Below are positions 1 to 8,235 of a stretch of DNA of 64,000 bases, piece by piece. The notes beneath the pieces are model-generated. The model ran no database searches, was not told the DNA's origin, and was given only the letters and a program-made list of their open reading frames with translations. Source of the DNA: Meridianimarinicoccus marinus (GTDB taxonomy: Bacteria > Pseudomonadota > Alphaproteobacteria > Rhodobacterales > Rhodobacteraceae). Made by a program: the position numbers and the translations under genes. The stretch lies in the NCBI RefSeq assembly GCF_040689105.1, contig NZ_JBFBVU010000012.1:1-64000 (forward strand). Direction: 5' to 3'. How positions within the stretch are numbered: position 1 is the stretch's first letter; each line of letters starts with the position of its first letter.

Positions 1-263
1 TCAAGCACGCCTATGAGATGGGCAGATCGGAAGTGCATCGAACCCGCATCATGTTGGCAGTCTCCGCGCTGACCACGGACCGAAGCATGTACCCGAAGGA
101 TCTCAGGCGAAGGCCGTGCAGAAAGGCAGAGCGGGAACGAATGATGTCAAAAACACCGCTCTGGCGGATAGCTTTGCCTGCGCAAAGCGGCTTGACACAA
201 ACCGCCCCGTTACCGAAGTCCATAGCCTAGTCCCGGTACACGTCCTGGGCATCGATCCGGGGG

Positions 264-800
264 GTCGAGATCGCTTTGGTCCTGTTGCTGATGCTGTTCT
301 TCGCGCGTTTCCTGCCCGAGGAAGATGCCTCGACCTTTGTGCATTCCGCGCTTTACGGGCTGATCACCTTTCTGCTGGTCGATGTGGTGGGCAACATCCT
401 GGACCGCGACGACACCGTGGATGGCATCGCCAGAGGCAGCCTGGGGGCGTTACTCTATCTCGAAGTGCTGGACGCCAGTTTCTCGTTCGACGGGGTCATC
501 GGGGCTTTCGCGCTGACGCAGAATATCTTCATCATCGCCATCGGGCTTGGTATCGGCGCGATGTATGTGCGGTCGATGACAATCATGCTGGTGGAACGGG
601 GCACGCTGACAGAATACCGGTTTCTGGAACACGGCGCCTTCTAACCGATCCTTCTGCTGTCGCTCATCATGTATGCGCCCACCGTGGTCCATGTGCCCGA
701 GGTCATCACCGGGTTGAGCGGCGTGTGCCTGATCGCGCTGGCGCTGCTGTGGTATTATCGCCTGCGGCACGTCCGCTCGGTGCGGCGCATGGGCAGCCAA
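264..800 (+). pseudogene. DUF475 (TerC/YkoY-like) integral membrane protein remnant
   Basis: The reading frame encodes the middle and end of a DUF475-family membrane protein. Hydrophobic segments, a region reading LDASFSFDGVIGAFALTQNI and the FLEHGAF stretch are visible. The frame is cut at 642-644 by TAA where relatives have tyrosine, and then continues in the same frame (MYAPTVVHVPEVITGLSG) to about position 800. Roughly the first half of a normal 330-360 residue protein is missing; the 260 bases upstream hold only short unconvincing frames. The gene is therefore truncated at the 5' end and carries an internal stop. DUF475 is related to TerC-type transporters; the exact substrate is unknown. 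Bases 801-872 show nothing further. Confidence 0.7.
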
Positions 801-872
801 TGGGCGGCATGGCCACCTTGGTGCAGGCGGTGGTCTGGCCGCCCTCCGCACAGAGCGCGGCCCGAAGCCTGC

Positions 873-1649
873 CTAGACGCCGATATAGGCCGTCAGCGCA
901 CCGTCGATCCTGTAGTCTGCCCCGGTGCAGAACCCGGCCTTTTCGCTGCACAGGAAGCCGATCAGCTGGCTGGTTTCCTCGATGGTGCCGACCCGCCCGA
1001 TGGGGTGGGCCTTGCCAAACTCGGCGATCGTGTCCTCGATCGGATTGCCGGGGCCGGCCACTTCCTGGGCGGCGAATTCCAGCAGCGGGGTGCGGATCGA
1101 GCCGGGGCTGATCGAGTTCACACGGATGCCGTCCCTGGCGGCGTCCACCGCCTGGGCACGGGTGAAGGCATGGATGCCGCCCTTGGTGGTGGCATAGGCC
1201 AGTACGCCGTACTGGTTGGAGTGCCCCTGCACCGACGACACATGCACGATGGCCCCGCCGCCGCGCGCCTTCATGTGCGGATAGGCGAAATGCGAGGTGT
1301 AGAAGCAGGAATCGAGGTTGATGTTCATCACCCGCCGCCAATGAGCGATATCGGTGGTTTCCGTGGTGCCATAGGTCTGGATCGCGGCGGCGTTGACCAG
1401 AATGTCGATGCCCCCGGCCTCGGCCGCGATGCCGTTGATCCAGCTTTCGACCTGCTCGGCGTCGGACACATCCACCCGGCTGACGTTGACCGCACGCCCG
1501 TCCGCGTCGGACCGCGCCTTTGCGTTGAGCGCGTCGTCGATCCCGCACAGATAGACCTGTGCGCCTTCGCGGGCGAAATGCAGGGCCGCGCCCAGTCCGA
1601 TGCCGCTGGACCCGGTGACCACAGCGATCTTTCCGTCGAATTCTCCCAT
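873..1649 (-). CDS. SDR-family NAD(P)-dependent oxidoreductase (likely sugar or sugar-acid dehydrogenase)
   Basis: A 258-residue classical short-chain dehydrogenase, the usual length. The glycine-rich cofactor motif lies at residues 12-20 (TGSSGIGLG, spaced slightly unlike the consensus). The NAG motif is NAAA at 86-89, the catalytic serine is near 138-139, and the YxxxK pair is Tyr152/Lys156. It is the last gene of a minus-strand operon with two UxuA-like dehydratases and a second SDR, starting 10 bases after the preceding gene behind GGAGAG. From context it probably oxidises a sugar or reduces a keto-acid of the same pathway; a UxuB-like fructuronate reductase role is possible but the fold differs from classical UxuB. 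Substrate is inference. Confidence 0.85.
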   Translation of the reverse strand: MGEFDGKIAVVTGSSGIGLGAALHFAREGAQVYLCGIDDALNAKARSDADGRAVNVSRVDVSDAEQVESWINGIAAEAGGIDILVNAAAIQTYGTTETTDIAHWRRVMNINLDSCFYTSHFAYPHMKARGGGAIVHVSSVQGHSNQYGVLAYATTKGGIHAFTRAQAVDAARDGIRVNSISPGSIRTPLLEFAAQEVAGPGNPIEDTIAEFGKAHPIGRVGTIEETSQLIGFLCSEKAGFCTGADYRIDGALTAYIGV

Positions 1650-1659
1650 CGGTCTCTCC

Positions 1660-2709
1660 TCAGGCTTGCGCGACCAGAGCTTTCATGTAGCCGACAGCGA
1701 AGGCCTTGCCGGCGTGCCAGGGCGCGTCACATTCCAGTTCGGGGGTGTGATCGGGGATCAACACGCCCTGATAGTCATTGTCTTTCAGGATCCGCACGAT
1801 CCGGGCCATATCGATGTCGCCTTCGTCGATGAAGACCTCGTGATAGTTCGGCACCTGGCCCCTCACGTTGCGGAAGTGGATATAGCCGATGCGATTGCAG
1901 CGGGCGAAGTCGGCCACGGTTTCATAGATGTCGCCCTCGGCCATTTCCTGCAGGCAGCCCAGGCACAGCTCGGCGCGGTTGTTGGGCGAGGGGTTCAGCG
2001 CGAAGGCCTGCCGATAGGCGTCGTGGCTGTTGATCAGCTTGGCGGTCAGGCGCAGCGCCTTGACCGGCGGGTCGTCGGGATGGGCGGCCAGGATGACTCC
2101 GGCCTCTTCGGCGACGGGGATGATCTCGTCCAGGAAGCGGGCGTAGCGGTCCCAGATCTGGTCGCGGCTGATCGGTCCTTCGGTGCCCGGTCCGGCGTCG
2201 TCGTCATAAATCATGTTCCACGCCATGCCCTTGGGCATCGGTTCGTCCGGGTCGATCCTGGTGATGTCGAAGCCCACCGACATGGCGCCGCCGCGGGCAT
2301 AGGGGCCGCGGGTCCAGCCCCAGACGCCCACCGCCGAGAAGTTGTAGCCGAAGCAGGGCACGCCGGCCGCGCCGGCCGCCCGGATGATCCGCTTCAGATG
2401 TGCCATCTGTTCATCGCGCCGGGGGCCGTCCAACAGAACGTCGTGCCAGTGCTTGACGGCGAAATTCTCGATCGCGGCAAGCTTCAGGTCAAAGCGCGCC
2501 AGGTCGTCGATCAGTTTGCGGAAGGTGTCTTCCGTCCAGTCGTCGTCCTGCGCCTTGCCCCAACTGCTGTCGCTGTCATCGGCCAGTTGCGGGTTGGCCG
2601 AGAAATAATCCTCGAGATGCGCCACCACATGGGTGACGCCCAGTTGCTGGGCAAAGGCATAGTGCCGGTCGTTCAGCATCTGCCGGTACAGGCCAAGTCC
2701 GATTTTCAT
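1660..2709 (-). CDS. UxuA-like mannonate dehydratase family protein (TIM barrel)
   Basis: A 349-residue xylose-isomerase-like TIM-barrel protein resembling D-mannonate dehydratase. It has HPDDPP at residues 210-215, HFRN at 278-281 and PDHTPE near 319-324, the places where UxuA carries its metal and substrate residues. It is shorter than UxuA and lacks the central LPG loop and the CTGS motif that the other dehydratase of this operon keeps, so it is a divergent paralogue. It may dehydrate a different aldonate (for example a six-deoxy or epimeric acid) or act as an epimerase/isomerase. It sits between the two SDR genes. Family assignment is strong; substrate is not determined. Confidence 0.8.
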   Translation of the reverse strand: MKIGLGLYRQMLNDRHYAFAQQLGVTHVVAHLEDYFSANPQLADDSDSSWGKAQDDDWTEDTFRKLIDDLARFDLKLAAIENFAVKHWHDVLLDGPRRDEQMAHLKRIIRAAGAAGVPCFGYNFSAVGVWGWTRGPYARGGAMSVGFDITRIDPDEPMPKGMAWNMIYDDDAGPGTEGPISRDQIWDRYARFLDEIIPVAEEAGVILAAHPDDPPVKALRLTAKLINSHDAYRQAFALNPSPNNRAELCLGCLQEMAEGDIYETVADFARCNRIGYIHFRNVRGQVPNYHEVFIDEGDIDMARIVRILKDNDYQGVLIPDHTPELECDAPWHAGKAFAVGYMKALVAQA

Positions 2710-2721
2710 GGCGGGGGGGCC

Positions 2722-3480
2722 TTACATTGTGATGCCGCCGTCCAGCACGAAATGCGTGCCGGTGACATAGGCGGCTGAGTCGGACAACAGGAAGGCAACG
2801 ATCTCGGCCATTTCTTCCGGCGTGCCCAGGCGTCCCACTGGCTGACGGGCGATGAAGGCGGCAAGGGCGGCGTCGGGGTCCGGAGCGCTGTCGATGCGGC
2901 TACGCAGGCTGGGGCTGTCCACGGTGCCGGGGCAGAGGGCGTTGACGCGGATGCCCTGTCCAACATAATCCGCCGCGATGGATTTGGTCAGCCCCAGCAC
3001 CGCCGCCTTGGTGGCGGAATAGGCCATGCGGTTGGGGACCGCCTTCAGCGACGAGGCCACGGAGGAGACATTGACGATGCTGCCGCCGCCCCGCGCCACC
3101 ATGCCGGGCAGGAAGGCGCGGCATGCCTCCATCATCGGGGTGACGTTCAGGGCCCAGGACCGGTCCCAATCGGCGCGGCTGGTGGTTTCCAGCGTGCCCT
3201 CGTGCACCCAGCCGACGCCGTTGTACAGGCCGTTGCAATCGGGCAAAGCTTCGGCGCAGGCGGCCAGCTTGTCCGGGTCGGTGGCATCCAGCGCTTCGAT
3301 GGTCAGCTTGTCGGCGATGCCCTCGGCCGTGGCCTCGGCCTGCAGTGATTGCAGGGCGCCGCCGTCCAGGTCGACCGCGTGAACCCGCGCGCCGCCCTGC
3401 AGCAGCCGCTTTGCCACCGCGCGCCCGATGCCCGCGCCCGCCGCGCTGGCGAAGATGGATTTTCCGGTCAGATCAATCAT
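2722..3480 (-). CDS. SDR-family oxidoreductase resembling 2-keto-3-deoxy-L-fuconate dehydrogenase / BDH2
   Basis: A 252-residue classical SDR with glycine-rich motif at 12-19, serines at 139-140 and Tyr154/Lys158. The stretch VNALCPGTVDSPSLRSRI resembles the group containing 2-keto-3-deoxy-L-fuconate dehydrogenase and type-2 3-hydroxybutyrate dehydrogenase. Its start overlaps the end of the upstream uxuA by 8 bases, implying coupled translation. In a locus with dehydratases and a lactonase, an enzyme oxidising a 2-keto-3-deoxy sugar acid at C4 or C5 fits well. Family assignment is firm; the exact substrate is inferred from context. Confidence 0.85.
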   Translation of the reverse strand: MIDLTGKSIFASAAGAGIGRAVAKRLLQGGARVHAVDLDGGALQSLQAEATAEGIADKLTIEALDATDPDKLAACAEALPDCNGLYNGVGWVHEGTLETTSRADWDRSWALNVTPMMEACRAFLPGMVARGGGSIVNVSSVASSLKAVPNRMAYSATKAAVLGLTKSIAADYVGQGIRVNALCPGTVDSPSLRSRIDSAPDPDAALAAFIARQPVGRLGTPEEMAEIVAFLLSDSAAYVTGTHFVLDGGITM

Positions 3481-4651
3481 GAACAGCCTCCAGTGCCCGC
3501 ATGGCGCCGCGCAGCTCGGCCAGTCCCTTCAGGCGGCCGATGGCGGAGTATCCGGGGTTCGTTGTCTTGTGGATGTCGTCCAGCAGCAGATGGCCGTGAT
3601 CGGGTCGCATCGGGATGTGCCAGTCGCTTCGGCCTTCGGCCTTGCGCCGCCGCTGTTCGCGGAGCAGCAGGTCGATCACCGCGATCATGTCGGTGGATCC
3701 GTCCAGGTGATCGGCTTCGAAAAACCCGCCGCCGGGCTCGCGCTGGACATTGCGCAGATGGGCGAAATGCACGCGCGGGGCAAATTCCGCCAGCATCGCG
3801 GGAATGTCGTTTTCGGCGCGCGCGCCCAGCGATCCGGTGCAGAAGGTGATGCCATTGGCCAGCGACGGCTGGGCGTCAAAGACCGCGCGATAGTCCTCGG
3901 CGGTGCTCAGCACCCGCGGGAGGCCGAACAGCGAAAACGGCGGGTCGTCGGGATGCAGGCACATGCGCAGGCCCAGGTCCTCGGCCAGCGGGATGATCTC
4001 GCCCAGGAACGCCAGCAGGTTGGCGCGCAGATCGGCGTTCGAGTACCCGGCGAACTGTCCGATCAGGTCTCGTATGCCGTCGCGGGTGTGGCTGCCCTCG
4101 GATCCCGGCAGGCCCGAGATGATGTTGTGTTCCAGAGAGGCGATGGCGGAGGCGTCCCGGTCCGACAGCCAGGCCTGTGCCCGGTCGATCATCCGGGCAT
4201 CGTAGTCCGCCGCCGCATCGGGGCGCTCCAGCACGAAGATGTCATAGGCGGCGAAGGCCACCGGATCAAAGCGCAGGGCCAGCCCGCCCCCTGGCGCCCG
4301 GAACCGCAGGTCGGTGCGGGTCCAGTCCACCACCGGCATGAAGTTGTAGCAGATGACCTGCAGGCCTTCGGCGGCAAGGTTGCGCATGGTCGCGGTGAAG
4401 GCCGCGATCTGGTCGGTTGCGCCGGCGCCCTGCAGCTTGATCGCCGTGGGCACGGGAATGCTTTCGACCACCGACCAGCGCAGTCCGGCCTCGGCCACGA
4501 TCTGTTTGCGCGCGCGGATGGCGTCGGCCGGCCAGGCGCGGCCGTCATAGATCTCGTGCAGGGCCGTGACCACATCCGTGGCGCCTGCCTGCCGTATGTG
4601 GTCCAACAATACCGGGTCGCTGGGGCCGTACCACCGCCATGATTGCAGCAT
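3473..4651 (-). CDS. uxuA: Mannonate dehydratase
   Basis: A 392-residue protein of normal UxuA length and architecture. D-mannonate dehydratase (EC 4.2.1.8) converts D-mannonate to 2-keto-3-deoxygluconate using a divalent metal. Visible family motifs are NIISGLPG at 176-183, HPDDPP at 233-238, CTGS at 271-274, HLRN at 298-301, MRPDHGH at 348-354 and a C-terminal NPGYSAIGRLKGL segment. It is the first gene of the minus-strand operon and is divergent from the GntR regulator, whose intergenic region carries candidate operators. No KDG kinase or KDPG aldolase lies in the window, so downstream steps are either elsewhere or done by the SDR enzymes. Confidence 0.92.
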   Translation of the reverse strand: MLQSWRWYGPSDPVLLDHIRQAGATDVVTALHEIYDGRAWPADAIRARKQIVAEAGLRWSVVESIPVPTAIKLQGAGATDQIAAFTATMRNLAAEGLQVICYNFMPVVDWTRTDLRFRAPGGGLALRFDPVAFAAYDIFVLERPDAAADYDARMIDRAQAWLSDRDASAIASLEHNIISGLPGSEGSHTRDGIRDLIGQFAGYSNADLRANLLAFLGEIIPLAEDLGLRMCLHPDDPPFSLFGLPRVLSTAEDYRAVFDAQPSLANGITFCTGSLGARAENDIPAMLAEFAPRVHFAHLRNVQREPGGGFFEADHLDGSTDMIAVIDLLLREQRRRKAEGRSDWHIPMRPDHGHLLLDDIHKTTNPGYSAIGRLKGLAELRGAMRALEAVHD

Positions 4652-4710
4652 TTTGGTCGATTCTCCTTGGATACAGGGTATTTCTGACTTCTCAAGCGGT
4701 CGAAATCAAC

Positions 4711-4721
4711 CCAATTGTTGG
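4711..4721. promoter_or_regulatory. Candidate operator CCAA-N3-TTGG in the uxuA/gntR divergent promoter region
   Basis: An 11-base inverted repeat CCAATTGTTGG lies 60 bases before the uxuA start. Operators of UxuR/ExuR-like GntR/FCD regulators are short palindromes with similar half-sites. The 224-base intergenic region is noticeably AT-rich compared with its flanks, as expected for two divergent promoters. Assignment as operator is inference. Confidence 0.35.
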
Positions 4722-4848
4722 CCCACAGCGCTCCTCCATCTAGGCTGAATAACCAGCCGTCGGCGCAGTAACGCTCCCATGTCGCTGTTTTTTAATCAAA
4801 ATATGGGCAGGCAAAAAATCTTCTTGAAAAACGCCTGAACGGCGATAG

Positions 4849-4860
4849 GGTCTGTGGACC
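4849..4860. promoter_or_regulatory. Candidate operator GGTC-N4-GACC just upstream of the GntR gene
   Basis: GGTCTGTGGACC is an inverted repeat of two 4-base halves ending 15 bases before the regulator start codon. FadR-type operators contain GGT/ACC halves, so this position would suit autorepression. It overlaps the likely 5' untranslated region. Support is only the symmetry and position. Confidence 0.35.
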
Positions 4861-4875
4861 AACAAGAGGGGCGGC

Positions 4876-5601
4876 ATGCAGGATCTGGGCGACAAGTTGG
4901 CGGAAGGGGCCGCGGCTGGCGATGCAAGTGCTGTCGATGTGCTTGTGCGCCAGATCCGCGACTACATCACCGAGCACCAGTTGACCGTCGGCGACTCCCT
5001 GCCCAGCGAGCGGGAGTTGGGAGAACGCTTCGATGCCGCCCGAAATACCGTCCGCGAGGCGGTGCGGATCCTGAAGGCCTACGGCGTGGTCGAAGTGCGC
5101 CCCAAGGTCGGCACGGTGATCGTCAACCGGCACATGGATGCGGTGCTGAACCTGTTCAGCTTCCAGCTGACCATCTCGCGCGAGACATTTCTGGACATCC
5201 AGGGGTTCCGGCGGTTGATCGAGGTCGGCATCGTCGATGCCCTGTTCGACCGTGCGACGCCCGAGGATCTGGGGCGGCTTGGCGCCATCAACGCCCGGAT
5301 CCTGCAGGCCGGATCGCCGGAAGAGGCCGCGCGCCACGATTTCGACTTTCATGCGACGCTGCTGGCGGTGGCCGGGAACAAGACCGTGCTTGCGGTCTAC
5401 AACACCATGAAGCCGATCATCTGCCGGCTGATGCAGACCGGCAAGGAGGCCGACGGCCTGCCCAAGACCTACGCCCAGCACGCCAGCATTCTGGATGCGC
5501 TGGCCCGCCGCGACCGGCTGCGGTTCCAGTACCACATGTCCGAACACATGGATCAGGGCCTGAAGTACATCGACGGCTCGGTGGGAGAGACCCCCATGTG
5601 A
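4876..5601 (+). CDS. GntR/FadR-family (FCD domain) transcriptional regulator
   Basis: A 241-residue regulator. An N-terminal winged helix covers about residues 15-85 (PSERELGERFDAARNTVREA, then GVVEVRPKVGTVI). It is followed by an FCD ligand-binding domain with FDFHATLLAVAGN, whose Asp/His residues typically bind a metal and an organic acid. The start is chosen because GAGGGG precedes the ATG. It lies divergent to the dehydratase operon and just before the sugar ABC transporter, so it probably represses both and is released by a sugar acid such as an aldonate. The target genes are inferred from location. Confidence 0.9.
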   Translation: MQDLGDKLAEGAAAGDASAVDVLVRQIRDYITEHQLTVGDSLPSERELGERFDAARNTVREAVRILKAYGVVEVRPKVGTVIVNRHMDAVLNLFSFQLTISRETFLDIQGFRRLIEVGIVDALFDRATPEDLGRLGAINARILQAGSPEEAARHDFDFHATLLAVAGNKTVLAVYNTMKPIICRLMQTGKEADGLPKTYAQHASILDALARRDRLRFQYHMSEHMDQGLKYIDGSVGETPM

Positions 5602-5628
5602 CCCCGATCCCAAGGTTTCGCAAGTGAC

Positions 5629-5658
5629 GGACGCCCGGCGGCTGCCCCGCCAGCGTCC
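5629..5658 (+). terminator. Stem-loop between gntR and the sugar-binding protein gene
   Basis: GGACGC pairs with GCGTCC and an inner GGCGG with CCGCC around a 5-base loop, with two C and one A unpaired. There is no U tract afterwards, so it may be a weak terminator or an mRNA-stabilising or attenuating structure before the highly expressed binding protein gene. Confidence 0.4.
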
Positions 5659-5706
5659 GAAAGACCCATGGCCGCCAAGGCCCGTTTCAGCAGGAGGAGA
5701 CTGAAA

Positions 5707-6675
5707 ATGACCCTGAAATCGACTTTTACCAAACTGACCGCCGCGGCGATCACCGTGGGCGCCCTGACCGGTGCCGCCCGGGCCGACGATCTGACCGTCG
5801 CCAGCGTGGTGTTCCAGCAGGACCAGTTTTTCCGCACCATCCAGATGGGCATGACCGCTGCGGCCGAGGCCGCGGGCGTGACCCTTCTTGAAGGCAACTC
5901 GGACAGCAAGCCCGAGAAGGAGATCAGCCTGATCGACACCTATATCGCACGCGGTGTCGATGCGATCGTGATCTCGCCGGTGTCCAAGGTGGCCTCGATC
6001 CCGGCCCTGAAGCGGGCGTCGGACAAGGGCATCAAGGTGGTGACTTACAATTCGACCATCGACGACACGTCGATCCCGGTCAGCTATCTGAACTCGAAAC
6101 AGCGCGATCTGGGCAATTCCACCGGCCAGATGGCGGCGGCTTTCATCCAGTCCGAACTGGGCGGCAAGGCCAAGATCGCCACGCTGGGTTTCAAGGCGCT
6201 GCTGCCCGAGATTTCCGCCGACCGCGTGGACGGCTTCATCGAAGAGGCCGAGAAGGGCAACGAGATCGAAATCGTCAGCCAGCAGGATGCCTGGCTTGCC
6301 GAAAAAGCGGTCCAGGTCGCCGGGGACATCATCACCGCCAACCCGGATGTGAATATCATCTACGCGGCCAACGAGGGCGGCACCGTGGGCGCGGTGCAGG
6401 CGGTGCGCAATGCCGGCAAGGCGGGCGAGATCTTCATCTTCGGCGTCGACGGCACCGAGCAGCTGCTGACCTTCCTGCTGGATGGCGACAACGTCCTTCA
6501 GGCGGTGACCGCGCAGCAGCCCTATGTGATGGGCCAGATGGCTGTCGAAAACGCCATTGCGGCGGCCAAGGGTGAAGAGGTCGAGCAGACCGTCATCGTG
6601 CCGGTTCTGGGACTGTCGCGCACCGATGAAGCCGGGGCCAACGAGTTTCTGGACTACCTCAAATCGCTGAACTGA
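5707..6675 (+). CDS. Sugar ABC transporter periplasmic substrate-binding protein (RbsB/XylF-like, type 1 fold)
   Basis: A 322-residue secreted protein. Residues 1-23 form a signal peptide ending ...TGAARA/DD. The mature part is a ribose-binding-protein type fold: QDQFFRTIQMGM near the start, GVDAIVISPVSKVASIPALK in the first lobe and a FGVDGTEQLLTFLLDG segment in the second. An upstream in-frame ATG at 5668 is rejected because AGGAGGAG lies directly before 5707 and the signal peptide fits that start. It delivers a sugar or sugar acid to the adjacent permease/ATPase. Gene order and the following hairpin suggest it is made in excess over the membrane components. Confidence 0.9.
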   Translation: MTLKSTFTKLTAAAITVGALTGAARADDLTVASVVFQQDQFFRTIQMGMTAAAEAAGVTLLEGNSDSKPEKEISLIDTYIARGVDAIVISPVSKVASIPALKRASDKGIKVVTYNSTIDDTSIPVSYLNSKQRDLGNSTGQMAAAFIQSELGGKAKIATLGFKALLPEISADRVDGFIEEAEKGNEIEIVSQQDAWLAEKAVQVAGDIITANPDVNIIYAANEGGTVGAVQAVRNAGKAGEIFIFGVDGTEQLLTFLLDGDNVLQAVTAQQPYVMGQMAVENAIAAAKGEEVEQTVIVPVLGLSRTDEAGANEFLDYLKSLN

Positions 6676-6684
6676 TCACCTGAC

Positions 6685-6709
6685 GGGGCGCGGTTGCCAT
6701 CCGCGCCCC
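6685..6709 (+). promoter_or_regulatory. Intercistronic stem-loop after the binding protein gene
   Basis: GGGGCGCGG and CCGCGCCCC form a perfect 9-bp stem around TTGCCAT, followed by TCTGTTC. Such hairpins between binding protein and ATPase genes in ABC operons commonly protect the upstream mRNA or partly terminate, raising the binding-protein level. Function here is inferred from position and structure. Confidence 0.65.
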
Positions 6710-6732
6710 TCTGTTCAACCGGGACCCGACTC

Positions 6733-8235
6733 ATGACCGCAACAGTAGAGACGCAGGGGCTGACCAAGATCTATGGCAGCGTCGTGGCGTTGGACGCGTT
6801 CACGCACACGTTCGAAAAGTCCCGCATCCATGCCCTGATGGGCAAGAACGGGTCCGGCAAATCCACGCTGGTCAAGATCCTGGCCGGGGTGGTGCAGCCG
6901 ACGCGCGGCCTCATGAAGCTGAACGGCGTCGAACGGACCTTCCGTTCGCCCGCGGATGCGTTGCAGGCCAATGTGGTGACCGTTCATCAGGAATTGAGCC
7001 TGGTGCCGCATCTGTCGGTGGCAGAGAACATTTTCCTGGGCCGCCTGCCCAAGCAGCGGCTGCTGGGCATTGACCGCATCGACTGGGCCGCAGCCCGAAG
7101 GCAGACCGCCGCGTTGCTGTCCGACATGGGGCTGGACGTGTCTCCCGACGATATTGTCGAGGATCTGAGCGTCGGCCAGCAGCAGACCGTCGAGATCGCC
7201 AAGGCCATGAGCTTTGATCCCGCCCTGCTGCTGCTGGACGAACCCACCAGTGCGCTGGCCAGCAAGGAGGTGGAGATGCTCTTCACCCTGTTGCGGCGGC
7301 TGCGCGATCGCGGGGTGACGATGATGTATATCTCGCACCGCATGTCGGAACTGGCCGAGATCGCCGACACCGTCACCGTGCTGCGCGACGGCAAGCACAC
7401 CGGCTCGGTCGAGATGGCCGAGACCAGCAACGAAGCCATCGTGGACATGATGTTCGGCGATGTGGCGCACGACCGCCCGGCCGGGCGCGTCAGCCGCGCC
7501 GACCGCAGCTATCCGATTCTGCAGGTCAGCAACCTGAGCCGCGAGCACGCGTTCGAGGATGTCAGCTTCACCCTCTACAAGGGCGAGGTTCTGGGCATCG
7601 CCGGGATGCTGGGCGCGGGCCGGACCGAACTGCTGCGCGCCGTGTTTGGCGCCGATCCCTTCGATGCGGGCGAGGTCGCCGTCGATGGCAAGGTGGTGTC
7701 CGATCCCTCGCCGCGCCAGATGTCGGGGATCGGGCTGGGCTACACCCCGGAAAACCGCAAGGAAGTCGGGTTGGTGCAGACCCACTCGATCCACAGCAAC
7801 CTGTCGCTGGCCAGCCTGCGCAAGAACGCGCCCAAGGGGCTGATCACCAAGGCCGCCGAGAAACCCGGCGTGCAGAAGCAGATCGACCAGTTGCACATCA
7901 AGATCGGCAGCCCCGACGATCCGGTCAGCAGCCTTTCGGGGGGCAACCAACAAAAGGTCGTCATCGGCAACTGGCTGAACATCGATCCCAAGATCATGTT
8001 CTTCGATGAACCCAGCCGTGGCGTCGACGTTCATGCCAAGCAGCAGATCTTCCAGATCATCTGGGATCAGGCCGAGCACGGGCTGTCGTCGATCTTCGTT
8101 TCGACCGAACTGGAAGAAATCCTCGAGGTCTGCGACCGCATCCTCGTCATGAAAGACGGCCGGATCCAGGGCGAACTGGACCCTGCCAACACCACTCTCA
8201 CAGAACTCTATACCGCCTGCATGGAAGGACTCTGA
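6733..8235 (+). CDS. Sugar ABC transporter ATP-binding protein (two-domain, RbsA/XylG-like)
   Basis: A 500-residue protein with two fused nucleotide-binding domains, the usual form for CUT2 sugar importers. The first domain has Walker A GKNGSGKST at 37-45, a signature LSVGQQQ and Walker B LLLLDEPTSAL. The second domain has a degenerate Walker A (AGMLGAGRTELL), LSGGNQQKV and MFFDEPSRGVD. The ATG at 6733 is chosen over an upstream alternative because the protein family begins a few residues before the first beta strand. Its stop overlaps the permease start by one base. It energises uptake of the substrate bound by the preceding periplasmic protein. Confidence 0.92.
   Translation: MTATVETQGLTKIYGSVVALDAFTHTFEKSRIHALMGKNGSGKSTLVKILAGVVQPTRGLMKLNGVERTFRSPADALQANVVTVHQELSLVPHLSVAENIFLGRLPKQRLLGIDRIDWAAARRQTAALLSDMGLDVSPDDIVEDLSVGQQQTVEIAKAMSFDPALLLLDEPTSALASKEVEMLFTLLRRLRDRGVTMMYISHRMSELAEIADTVTVLRDGKHTGSVEMAETSNEAIVDMMFGDVAHDRPAGRVSRADRSYPILQVSNLSREHAFEDVSFTLYKGEVLGIAGMLGAGRTELLRAVFGADPFDAGEVAVDGKVVSDPSPRQMSGIGLGYTPENRKEVGLVQTHSIHSNLSLASLRKNAPKGLITKAAEKPGVQKQIDQLHIKIGSPDDPVSSLSGGNQQKVVIGNWLNIDPKIMFFDEPSRGVDVHAKQQIFQIIWDQAEHGLSSIFVSTELEEILEVCDRILVMKDGRIQGELDPANTTLTELYTACMEGL

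Noticed and set aside
1..263. Short open frames at the left edge (for example one starting at 18)
   Set aside because: No recognisable family and no supporting ribosome binding site; they may include the end of a neighbouring gene or an old insertion scar, but I cannot support a call.
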